Source: Amphibalanus amphitrite (Eukaryota; Arthropoda; Thecostraca; Balanomorpha; Balanidae). From it: 64,000 nucleotides of DNA. The DNA lies in the NCBI RefSeq assembly GCF_019059575.1, contig NW_024881705.1, forward strand, positions 310,001 to 374,000. The letters are read 5' to 3'. The notes below the pieces were generated by a model. The model was not told the DNA's origin, did no database searches, and worked only from the letters and a program-made list of their open reading frames with translations. Numbering within the stretch: the first letter of the stretch is position 1; every line of letters starts with the position of its first letter. The position numbers were made by a program, and so were the translations under genes. This document shows positions 22,640 to 33,700 of this stretch, in pieces.

Positions 22640-25600
22640 TACTACCTGGATCGGCAACTCCGCGGAATTCCCATTGTATTGCGCGACCGCCCGAAAGTGC
22701 TGCCACCTATCGGGCAGACTGATCCCTGCTAAGGACAGCCCGCCGCCGCCGCCCAGTCAGGCAGCGGCCAATACCAGCAAAGTCCGAAAATGACCGGCAA
22801 GTTACATGGCCTGAACCAGCCGCGGCTAAGTTTGGCATAGGCCAACAGTGTCGGGTTCCGGAAGAGCGGTCCAGGGCGGTTCCATAGACTATGTATCGTT
22901 TTGGAAAGAATGGTGTGGTGGGTCGTTTACCGAGCGCGACTGGCCGATTTTACCTCAGCACGTCGTATTGTTAGCTCTCATGGCCAGGCCAGGCGCCTTC
23001 TGCCAGCTGCCTGAAAATACCTTCGATCAAACGACTTTGTCTATCACTCGGGTTGCCCCTGATCAACTTGAGCATTCCAACTCAGTCGTCGGTAGACCGC
23101 AGAGGAAATGTGCCGTCCGCCGTGAAACATCCAAATCATTGCTACAGCCATTTTGACTGACTTATAAAGATCAAGACAAATGCTGTCATATCGATTAACG
23201 AATATCTGCACCACTGACAATTTCTATCAAGAAGCATTCCATGATTATAAGCTTACCATACACCGTTTCGTTAAAAAACTGTTTCCATATTGAACTTATA
23301 TTTGCCGTCGCATGAGCGAATTGCCTACTGAGTACAGGCTGAAACCGATTCTTTCCGCAGTCAGAAATCATGTGCGAGACCGAGAGCCTATTCAAATAAA
23401 CCCCGGTCGCACTCGCATCCATAACACGCACCTCCTTGCGTGCGATTGATGCTATTGCAACTTAATGGATTTGAATAGGTTCTCGTGTGCGATTTCCTGA
23501 CGGTGGAAATAGTCTGTCTCGGCCTGAAGTTCAGAATTTAACACAGGTTCAATGACAACTGTGAACGATGACACACAATGTATACAATGCATATTATTGC
23601 ATAGACTGATAGGTAGGTTTCGAGAAACGACGTGCCACATGCCTACTAAACGGTGTCGTAGCACCAAGCTGGTTTCCAATTCACACCTACCACCAGAGTA
23701 TATCGGGAATAAATGCAAACACGATGCACACGAACGCATTATCCGCTCAATGGGTATGCCCGTAGTGGGTATGTTAGTCAGTTACAAACGCTGTAATACC
23801 TTAAACATTTTCGGCCGAGCCAGTTCACAGTTCACACCCCGGCTGCCTGCTGCCGTCACGTCACACGTGTCCGCAGTGGGCGTGCACCTGCGAGTGCGTG
23901 CATCATAATTCACATCACAAATCACAGGATGCCAATTCAAGTCAGCACACCGTGGAAACTGAACCCATCTCTTTGATCTGAAACGAAGAGTGAGAGAGGG
24001 AAATTAGATACCTGAGCATACCGTAATGAAATGGAGAGTGAGGGCATTCCAAGGCAAACTGTTTCCCCACAACATCACAAAAAGTATTTTACATTGCGAT
24101 GATGTTGGCAAAAAATAAAATAAATAATACCTTGACAAGATACTCCCAAACAAAAGTACCCAAAAGCTTAACACCTTATCTGCTAGGCTTACATAGTTTA
24201 AAATGGCTTTATCTTACTTAAATCTATCTGCTATCTACACACAGTTTGGCTAGCACTCGTTCTAAAAAGGTGATTGTTATATATCATTCAATAGAGGGAA
24301 ACTCACAAACTTCTTCGTACTACTCTGGACCTTTTGGCTTTGAGAAAAGAAGGAAGCTGATGTCAGGGACCAGGGTCGGCACTCTTTTGTCATTTGTGGT
24401 TGACAATGGCACTGGCTGCCATTAGGCTTTCTTTTTACTGTCAAATGGTTCAGTTTTTCAGGCTGAGAACATGATTTATTTAAATGTGTTTTTTTTATTC
24501 AATATCATTCAACTATTTATGAAATCAGGGCATTGGCAAGCAGGTTATAAAAATTAGCTGAAATGACATGATGCCAGTCAACTGCTCCTAGTGTGTTGCA
24601 CTCTAGTCAGCCGTTCAGAGAAATACGTAGGAAACTGATATGGGTGAGCAGTGAGTCTGAACAGTGAGCAGTTGACCAATTTATAGGTAGGTATTGGCAC
24701 TACACAATATAAAACAGAAACCATTTTCAATAGTTGAACAAATATTGAGTTAAAAAATAATGGCACACTAACTGATTTTGCTAAACTAAAAACTTAACAA
24801 AAACTTAAGCAATTCACAACTAACAATGCATCATCCACCACCTATCATGCGCTGCCAAGACCGAAATTGTATCACAAGCAAAACCATGGCTATATCAGCG
24901 GCATGTATAAGCTTGAGATATGACGTGTCAAACATATAACAAACATATAAAAACATAAAATTAAACATATAAATAAGTGATTAACCATTCAATTACGGAA
25001 ATTATACGATTTTTAACGACATATGGCGAGAAGCAATGTGCGCCAGTATCGTCAACAGCCGCTCTTTACAGTCATATTTTAGGCCACTCAGACCCTCCAA
25101 CCACAAAAAAACCTTACCAATCTTACCTTGCCATCTTCCTCCATCTTCTGAAACCTTCCAATCTGCTCCAAAGGGGCTTAACTTTTCAAAAAACAAGGCA
25201 AACGATCCTACGACGCGACGCCGACCATTGTTTTGAATAGCACCCGCTCCCCCGCGTCCTTAGCGCTCGACACCACTGCCACCTAGCGGTGGTCACAAAC
25301 ATCGAGGAGTTGCCGATCCAGGTACTACTTCATCCATGACGTAGGGACGCAGTGGGCGGAGCTTCGAGGCTGTGTGCGGTCCGACCGCACACAGGGCCCG
25401 TGAACAGCCCTCTGGCGCCCTGGCGACCGGTCAACCCGACGCCGGGGTGACCGGTCGGAGGGGAGAGGGAGAGGGAAGTCGCCTGCAGGCACCGTACCAC
25501 CTGAACGGGCTGAAGCTGGATTACGGTTTCACGCAGGTGAGGTCATTTGAGCTCAGAGGTGGGCCGATGAGGTCATGCAAGGTGGCAGTACCTCGCCGAG

Positions 25601-26752
25601 GGCTGCGAAAGAGTTCACGGAGATCGGGAACGGGGAGAAACGCAAAACGGAGGTGGGATCGACTTTGAATGTTGTCACGTCGGATGTTCGTTGATTGTAA
25701 CTTTTTCTTATAGTGGCTTATATGAAACACGCTTCCTATTCGCAAATAGGTATGTCCCAAAATGATCATGGATACAGGGTGACCTGGTTACTAGGTGCAC
25801 TGTGCAGTGAATTGAGGTCAAAATTTTACATTGCGATGCAAAATGGATGTGCGAAGTAGGCACCCTATTTTCTAAGCTCCACGCGCCGCGACTCTCTACA
25901 CAGGCAATACAATAAAACTAGTGAGCTCGAAATCGCCCCTCTTCAGTCCTTGCACCAAGACGAAGGTAAATGAAATTGCAAACTCTTATGGTATTGCATT
26001 CATGACTGCTTTGGTAAGAAATGCCGAGTATTTTTGTCGATAAATCACCATCATGGACTGTTCCGCCTGACGTCGCGCGGCATGCGGCGATCCCCCGCGG
26101 ATCGGGCACGGGGCCGGCGCCTGCTGCATGCAATGTCTCGCCGCGGCGTCACCAGTGATCGCTCTGACCAGGGCCTCAGCTCCGACGGCCGAGACCTCAG
26201 CTTTGACCGCTTTGATCGCATGCATGCATATGAGAGAGCCTGCGCCTGCAGCCAACGGCAGTGGACTGCGCGGCGCACGAGCCGCCCGGCCGGGCCGTGC
26301 GGGACTGGATATAATTTGACGAGTGAGTTGATAACGCCTGGAACTCGGGCAGGAGGCAGTGTGCCGTACACATCTGTCACGATTTTCCATTTACTTTAAA
26401 AATGTCACCTTTGCTGCGAGTTCCTGATTTATTATGTGCTATCCCACTGCGATTCGCTGTCCGACTGTCTTTCAGCGTCCGAGTAATTTGTTTAGCGAGC
26501 CGTCTCCGTCCGTTTCCGTCCGCCGCGCCGGGCACGGCGGTTCAGTTCTTGTGGGGGCCAGCTGTGGCCTTGGCTGTGGTGCGCGGCGGCCCTGCGTCCG
26601 AGCCCCAGCTTTAGTTGTCACCCACCCGAGTGTCACCAGGGAGTGGACCCGACCGACATCCTCTCCCCGGCGCGAGCGAATATAGCCAATAGCTCTAGCC
26701 TACAACTGCGAGTGAAGACCTGACACTGTTTGTTTTTGTCTACTGGTAAAAT
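22640..26752. other. Intergenic stretch, no supportable gene
   Basis: Apart from the MITE at 23,336-23,526 and a third relative of the GC-rich repeat near 25,306-25,420, nothing is recognised. Bases 24,000-25,000 are AT-rich and plain. Bases 26,050-26,300 are GC-rich with open frames on both strands, which I take as compositional. Confidence 0.5.
23336..23526. mobile_element. MITE, diverged copy of the 27-kb family
   Basis: Inverted ends AGGCTGAAACCGATTCTTTC and, read backwards from the right, AGGCCGAGACAGACTATTTC, both followed by CAGTCAGAAATC/CGTCAGGAAATC and a CTATTCAAATA block. The same architecture and internal words (GTGCGTGCGATTGATGC) occur in the two copies at 26,952-27,137 and 27,620-27,805. 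It is non-coding. Confidence 0.75.
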
Positions 26753-27420
26753 CGCCCTGTGTTTTTTAGTCTGGCCCGATTACGTCTTTCGTATTTGGTT
26801 TCGGGATGAGAACGTTGTCTTGAAAAGTGATGCGTTATCGGCTCTTACAGGCACTTGCAGCTCGATGATCTTTCGAATGGAGTGCGATGGAAAGAGAAAA
26901 TGAGGTAATACGCGGCGAGTACCGTCTATCTCGGGCAACGTTCAACCCGTCAAGGCTGAAACAGACTCTTTCCGCATTCAGGAAATCGCATGCGAGAGAC
27001 TATTCAAATACATTATAATTTTGCCCGCCTCAATCGCATGCTGGAGGTGCGTGCGATTGATGCGAGCGAGCTTCCATGTATTTGAATAGGCTCTCGCATG
27101 CGATTTCCTGACTGCGGAAAGAGTCTGTTTCAGGCTTTGTTCTTCTAGTGTTTTTATCGATTTCACGGAGACATACCTACTAGATACTTTATAGTCATGA
27201 TCAACACTCTGCTGCGATGAAGATTCGTTAGATCCCGGCCGACTAACTAGAACGATAAACTGGGCGACTCAGATAAAAAATCGTGTCTGCCCGTCACTCA
27301 AATTTATTATCAGAACTGAAAAAAATAATGCAATGCAAAATTTTTCGAAATCCGAATGGAACCAATGCCAAAATAATTAAACCACACATTTAACATCTGC
27401 ATAGTCATGTCATTTTCTGT
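26753..27420 (+). repeat. 668-bp tandem duplication, copy 1
   Basis: Starts CGCCCTGTGTTTTTTAG and runs to CATGTCATTTTCT. The next base starts the second copy. I noticed no difference between the two copies, so the event is very recent or an assembly artefact. It contains one whole MITE. Confidence 0.9.
26952..27137. mobile_element. MITE with about 60-bp inverted repeats, copy in duplication 1
   Basis: Left end AAGGCTGAAACAGACTCTTT, right end, read backwards, AAGCCTGAAACAGACTCTTT. Both continue through CCGCA, CAGGAAATCGCATGCGAGAG and CTATTCAAATAC. The centre has GTGCGTGCGATTGATGCG. It is about 186 bp and non-coding. Confidence 0.8.
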
Positions 27421-28085
27421 CGCCCTGTGTTTTTTAGTCTGGCCCGATTACGTCTTTCGTATTTGGTTTCGGGATGAGAACGTTGTCTTGAAAAGTGATG
27501 CGTTATCGGCTCTTACAGGCACTTGCAGCTCGATGATCTTTCGAATGGAGTGCGATGGAAAGAGAAAATGAGGTAATACGCGGCGAGTACCGTCTATCTC
27601 GGGCAACGTTCAACCCGTCAAGGCTGAAACAGACTCTTTCCGCATTCAGGAAATCGCATGCGAGAGACTATTCAAATACATTATAATTTTGCCCGCCTCA
27701 ATCGCATGCTGGAGGTGCGTGCGATTGATGCGAGCGAGCTTCCATGTATTTGAATAGGCTCTCGCATGCGATTTCCTGACTGCGGAAAGAGTCTGTTTCA
27801 GGCTTTGTTCTTCTAGTGTTTTTATCGATTTCACGGAGACATACCTACTAGATACTTTATAGTCATGATCAACACTCTGCTGCGATGAAGATTCGTTAGA
27901 TCCCGGCCGACTAACTAGAACGATAAACTGGGCGACTCAGATAAAAAATCGTGTCTGCCCGTCACTCAAATTTATTATCAGAACTGAAAAAAATAATGCA
28001 ATGCAAAATTTTTCGAAATCCGAATGGAACCAATGCCAAAATAATTAAACCACACATTTAACATCTGCATAGTCATGTCATTTTC
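27421..28085 (+). repeat. 668-bp tandem duplication, copy 2
   Basis: Second copy of 26,753-27,420 in direct orientation. It ends just before the last part of the CUB gene, about 40 bp from its stop codon. Confidence 0.9.
27620..27805. mobile_element. MITE, copy in duplication 2
   Basis: Same element as 26,952-27,137, moved by 668 bp as part of the tandem duplication rather than by its own transposition. Confidence 0.8.
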
Positions 28086-28124
28086 TTTATGGGATCATCC
28101 CGAAATCGTGTGTTGATTTCGGCT

Positions 28125-29174
28125 TTAGTTTACCGTAACAGTGCATTTGAATCCCTTTCTTGTTTTGTGGGGTAAGTTCGGTGTGGAGTACTCCACAGTG
28201 ACGCCGCCTGTGAACTGCTGCGGAGCGGGCTTGTTGTTGTTGCAGTGGCGGACGCCGTCAACCTTCATCCAGTCCCACTCGCAGGAGTTGTCCCAGGAGA
28301 TCATGTCAAAGCTGCTGCAGCTGAAGTCCACTGTGTTTGACGGATCGCTGGCCACCAGCTCCCACTTGCAGTAGATGTTGTTTCCGTAGTTCTCGGGATA
28401 GTTCTGACTGAGGAGGCTGTACGTTCCCGGTGCAAGGTAACGCTTGCCGCAAGGAAGGCTGTCGCAGCCGGCCACCGCCTCTTTGGACATCACCGTGCAG
28501 AAGAAACCCTTGTCGGTAACGGACGCGTCCGTTTTGAAATGAACACCAATGCTTTTGACAAACCTCGTTTTGGGTGAATCGGTTCCACAAAATACTTCAA
28601 ACATGTCCTCGGTATAAATTCCAAAGCTGTCTTTGCTGCAGCCCGCGTCGCTATCTTCCAGTTGAAAAAAGAAACAGTCGAAGCGCAGTATGCCATTGTC
28701 GTCCGCCGCTGTCAGGTCGTAGTTGCAGGAGTAGTCATTGGTGTAATTGCCAGGATCGTCTTGTTTATAGTTTGGCGACTGCATGTAGTACACACCCGGA
28801 AGCAGATGCTGTTTGCCCTGGTCACATTGGAGAAGTGTAGCCTTGTCCAGAGACCGTTGGTCGATCATACGCTGAGCTGCGATTGCTGAGTGCTGCCCGC
28901 TTGCATCTGGAAAAGGACAGCTTCAGTTTGGAAGTTCAACAGTGATATTTTTTTCGACACGTCTGCATGACTGCAATGGCCAGATCGTAGAATATCGTAG
29001 ACTGTCTTTAAACTTTATGAATGTGGTACGCATACTTTTAGAAAGAAAGTTGCACCCAGCATACATTTTGGAAGTAGTCGTTGCACCCGGCTTACCTTTT
29101 GAAGTAATCGTTGCAGCCGATACGGCAGTCAGTGCGACTGCCAGAAGGCAGACCAGTTGCTGAGAGGGACGCAT
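28125..29174 (-). CDS. Secreted protein with two CUB domains
   Basis: Two exons: 29,174-29,096 and 28,906-28,125, with GTAAGC at the donor, CAG at the acceptor and phase 1 on both sides. The protein is 286 aa. Residues 1-20 are a signal peptide (MRPSQQLVCLLAVALTAVSA). CUB domain 1 spans about residues 54-163 and CUB domain 2 about 174-282. Each has paired cysteines and a YPENYGNN-like (NYP.NY) signature: SPNYKQDDPGNYTNDYSC in the first, SQNYPENYGNNIYC in the second. Extracellular calcium-dependent or protein-binding roles are usual for CUB domains. There is no protease domain, unlike arthropod CUB-serine proteases, so it may be a binding protein in haemolymph or secretion. A TATA-like box lies about 40 bp upstream of the ATG. 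Confidence 0.85.
29050..29111 (-). repeat. Tandem copies of the CUB gene exon 1 end and donor
   Basis: Units of about 30-31 bp (TTGCACCCAGCATACATTTT.., TTGCACCCGGCTTACCTTTT.., then TTGCAGCCG) follow each other. The 5'-most (highest-coordinate) unit carries the true donor AAAAG|GTAAGC. The next unit downstream reads AAAATGTATGC and has kept a GT. Confidence 0.7.
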
Positions 29175-29214
29175 GTCGGCGAACTGCTGGGTGTGGTCTG
29201 ACGACTGTAACCGT

Positions 29215-29222
29215 CTTATATA
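29215..29222 (-). promoter_or_regulatory. TATA-like box of the CUB gene
   Basis: TATATAAG on the minus strand, 41-48 bases upstream of the start codon at 29,174. The spacing suits a short 5' UTR. No experimental support. Confidence 0.45.
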
Positions 29223-30760
29223 GGTGGGTTAGAGGTGTGCTAATGAAGTGGTCTGTCACCGATCGGAAACACCGCGACAAACATGAACACTTGGCGGTGA
29301 CTCGGTGCAGTTGTTTTGTGTTACCGGGGCGGTCAAAACATGTTTTCGAAGTGCCATCTTGCAGTGACACTTGTAGCTTCATTGGAAACTCCACTAATAT
29401 ATTATGACGAAAACAGCAGTTGTATCGTTTCACAACATGCGAATCTAATGTAATAATTCCTGACTATGTGCGCTGTATAGTGTGTGGCTTACCACGCAAC
29501 AACTTTGCACCGTTGTAGAGCTTAGTTAGTTGGACGCCAAAACGCTTAGACCCTTGTGCATGAAATAAAAGAGCAGTGCTGCAATATCCCCTGACAGGAT
29601 CAACAAAGAAAGCGACAGCAACACCCTGACTTTTGCTTCAAAATGTATACATATATTTGAATCGATTGAAAAGCAACCAAGCACCCCATCATGTTTAAAG
29701 CACTATCACAAATGTCATCATCCGAAGCCTACATAATAACACTCGCAATGCATTCAGCAGATTCACGATACGTCATGTTATCGTTCAATATCACATTATT
29801 TCGTCACAAAGCAAAACATTTCACAGTTAGTTCTCCTGCCAGCTCAACTGCAAACATTTCGTAGTAACACATTTTGCACACGCATGCTGCAAAGTGTTAC
29901 GATTGCCAGGGACACGAATTCCACAATTACACGTCTCAAGGATTGGCTGGCGCCCACTCTGATAAATGATCCTACGGAGCAGCTGCGCACTGCTGGGACG
30001 ATCGACAGTCAGGCATTTGTAGTACGTCGCCGCACTCCATCACATCTGAGACTATCTCTGGCAGGGAGAGACCGTCACCCACCCCCCACAAACCGCATAT
30101 CATCACCTCATGACGCCGTCCCGGGCGCTCCGTATCACAGGTGCGTCGGCGGACAACAGCACGAGAGTCACTGCATTCGCTGCCACCGAGCGAGCTACTT
30201 CACTCAGACTATGGCCTTGACTCAGACTCATTTACTCAAGGCCATTTACTTGTGGCTCCCGACCGTAACGGTGAATATCGCTCGTTGTTTTCGCGCGAAT
30301 GAGTTCGCAAGAAGAGAGCACCTTGAGCGAAAGGATGTTACAATAATTACTGGCTAGAGTTAATAAGTACCTAGTAAAGCGTTCCTGGCAAGGAATTGCC
30401 AGAGCGTGAACCGCACCAAGCTGAATAGAACAATTCCTGGCAGTTAGATCCTTTGTACGTTGCGCACTGTGCAGCCACCCAGCATAAGACACAGATGGAC
30501 ACACGAACACATCCTAAAACGTCATTCCACTCGGGCTCCATCCACGGCCCTCGCCTCGACAGCGGGGAAGCCATCGCCCGATCCCTTCCTCGTGCACTAT
30601 CCCTCAACCCCCCACTCCACAACTCACCCTCAGTCATTCTGTAAGGACCAGCGCAGACCACATTCTGCACTCGTTATCAAAAAATCCCCCCCCCCCCTTC
30701 CCTCCAGAACCGACATCTCCAGTCCTAGTCAGGAGACTGGTTCGATCTAACTTTGGTCCA
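29223..30760. other. Intergenic stretch between CUB gene and CAPN7
   Basis: About 1.5 kb without a supportable gene. The largest open frame (29,884-30,357, plus) has no recognisable domain. A run of C lies at about 30,689-30,698. The CAPN7 3' UTR must lie here. I saw no clear AATAAA close to its stop. Confidence 0.5.
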
Positions 30761-33700
30761 CTATTTGATTCTAACCAGTTTGGCCGGTTCGGCTGCCAGC
30801 AGACTGAGGATGAAGGGCCCCTCCTGGCCGGGCAGGTAGGTGCTCGGCACGATGTTGTACACGCCCCGTGGCACATTCTCGAGTGCCAGTACCACAAACC
30901 CGGACCGATAGGCACCGGAGCTGCGCCGACGGAAGTAGCCGGGCGCGTCCGAGGCGGCCTCCACACAGGTCACGTCCATACCCATCTGTGGGAGAAGAGA
31001 GGGGAGCCGGCGGTCAGACTCGGCAGGGGAGGGTGCTGGGTTTGGGATAAGCCCATCGACTGAAGAGCCGGGAGATTGAACGAGTATAAGTAGCAGAGGA
31101 AAATGGGTGACAGTTTTTTTAATTCCTCTGAGATAGCACCAGTACAACGCCTTTTGGGCGAAGGACGAGCGAGCGAGAAAGTGAGCCCTGCACGTGCAGA
31201 AGGGAGAGAGGGTACTTCCAACAGGCTTGTGCAAAGCACCCTCCTAGCCGGTCACTATAGCGGTGTGCCAAGTTTGAACGCAATCGGCCCAGCCGTTCCT
31301 GAGATCTGGAAGCGGCATTCTGCACGTGCGCACGTGCAAACGGGGTCCAAGCTGACTTTTGCACGGCACCCTACTAACCGGTCCCCAACCGTGTACCAAA
31401 TTTGAGCGCAATCGGCCCAGCCGTTCTCGAGATCTGGAAACGCCCCCTGCACGTGCGCACGTGCAGTAGCACCCTAACCGCAACACATGAGAATGCATTG
31501 CCTGGTGGGTGCCTACCTGTATGCCAAGTTTCAGCGAAATCACTCCAGTAATTACCGAGTTATTAAAATGGGAACAAATTTGGCACCTCTTCTTTTTGTA
31601 TTTTGCACGTGCAGTGGGGGTCACTCACATAAATCAAGAGTATCCGACCTTTGGTAGAAGGGATGCAGCTACCCTACAAAAATTACCGCAAGACAATCGC
31701 CCAAGCGGCTGCTGAGATATGAGCCTCTCAAAATCACTATTTTTGCGAAACTGCTTGAACACCCTAGACTTTTCACGTGGCACGTGCCACGACGGTCACT
31801 GAGATGTTTAAAAAGTAGTCAATTACGGGGTAGAAGGGATGGGGCTACCCAGCAAAAAAATACCGCAGGCCAATCGGTCCAGCGGTTGCTTAGATATAAG
31901 CCTCTCAAAAGCGTTACAGGCCGGGCCGGGCCGCTCATACTGAGATTTTTCCGTTATTACGAGCGAGCGAGCGCAGCGAGCGAAGCGAAGTCTTTTCAAT
32001 ATAAGGGAAAAATCTCAGTATGAGCGGCCCGGCCCGGCCCGGCCCGGCCTGTAACGCTTTTGAGAGGCTTATATCTCAGCAACCGTTGGACCGATTGCCC
32101 TGCGGTCTTTTTTGCTGGGTAGCCCCATCCCTTCTAACCCGTAATTGACTACTTTTGATACATCTCAGTGACCGTCGTGGCACGTGCCACGTGAAAAGTC
32201 AAGGGTGTTCACTGTTCAAGCAGTTTTGCAAAAGTAGTGATTTTGAGAGGCCCATATCTCAGCAGCGGCTTGAGCGATTGTCTTGCGGTAATTTTTATAG
32301 GGTAGCTGCATCCCTTCTACCAAAGGTCGGATACTCTTGATCTATGTGAGTGACCCCCAGTGCACGTGCAAAATACAACAATAAGAGGTGTCAAATTTGT
32401 TCCCATTTCAATAACTCGGTAATTACTGGGTCGATTTCGCTGAAAGTTGGCATACAGGTAGACACCCACCAGGCAATGCATTCCCATGTGTTGCGGTTAG
32501 GGTGCTACTGCACGTGCGCACGTGCAGGGCCAGGGGGCGCTTCCAGATCTCGAGAAAGGCTGGGCCGATTGCGCTCAAATTTGGTACACGGTTGGGGACC
32601 GGTTAGGAGGGTGCCGTGCAAAAGTCAGTTTGGACCCCGTTTGCACGTGCGCACGTGCAGAATGCCGCTTCCAGATCTCAGAAACGGCTGGGCTGATTGC
32701 GTTCAAATTTGGCACACCGCTAGCGACCGGTTAGAACGGTGCTTTGCACAAGTCCGTTGGAAGTACCCTCTCGCCCTTCCGCACGTGCAGGGCTCACTAT
32801 CTCGCTCGCTCGTCCTTCGCCCAAAAGGCGTTTTACTGGTATTGAAAAGACTCACTTCGCTCGCTGCGCTCGCTCGTAATAACATCATATGGCGGCAAAA
32901 TATTTCCGCTGTTTTCGGTGGTGTCTTCCCAGAAAACATGAGACACATCTAAGGAGTAAAGAAACACTACACCCTCGCCATTCTTCCTCCCCCTAGCCGC
33001 GAACTGAAGCTTTGAGCACCACCGTTGTACCCCCCCCCCCCGCCTCAAGATCTCTGAGGGTTATCCGTCATCGCCCTCCCCCACCCCCAATACGACAGTG
33101 ACCTGTCCCTCCCCATGAGCCCGTAACGGCCGTCTGCCATTCTGTCACGGCGCAACGCCCCCAGGTGTTGCGTGTCAAACTACAGACCTTCCACCGAGAC
33201 AAAACAACACGCCCGGCAGATGTGGCAGCCACTGGCGCGGTGATGAACGCTACATACGGAATGACGATACGGAATAGCGGTCTATATTTCTGTGCGGCAC
33301 ATCAATTCGTTTTGATCTGGTGTTGGTAAACATTTTACCGATATACCAAGAAGTACTCGATCAAAAGTAGCGATCCCTTATCTATAATTCGTGATTAACT
33401 TTAAAAGCAATACAAATACTCGATATCAATAGAAGATAACAAATTCATTTTCGTTGCTACGTCGCATGACAAAGGCTACATAGCTATAGTATGTTCAGCC
33501 GCGTGTAGCCACCTGATTGCCACGCGGCCAGACTCGCCTCCCGAGCCGTCCCCGTCTGTTTTCACCTAACAGACGCGACAACGACGGTCGTCACGTGGTG
33601 GGTCTGTCCGTCCTCCATCCGGTGGGTCTGTCCCTCACCTATTAGATCTGTCCCTCTCCCGCCCCGGTCTGTCCCTCACCCAATAGATCCGTCCCCCAAC

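Noticed and set aside
29884-30357. 157-codon plus-strand frame
   Set aside because: No recognisable domain, and no splice or start support.
32350-32952. 200-codon plus-strand open frame in CAPN7 intron 13
   Set aside because: It lies in an arm of the palindrome and a mirror frame exists in the other arm. The sequence follows the CACGTG repeat units.
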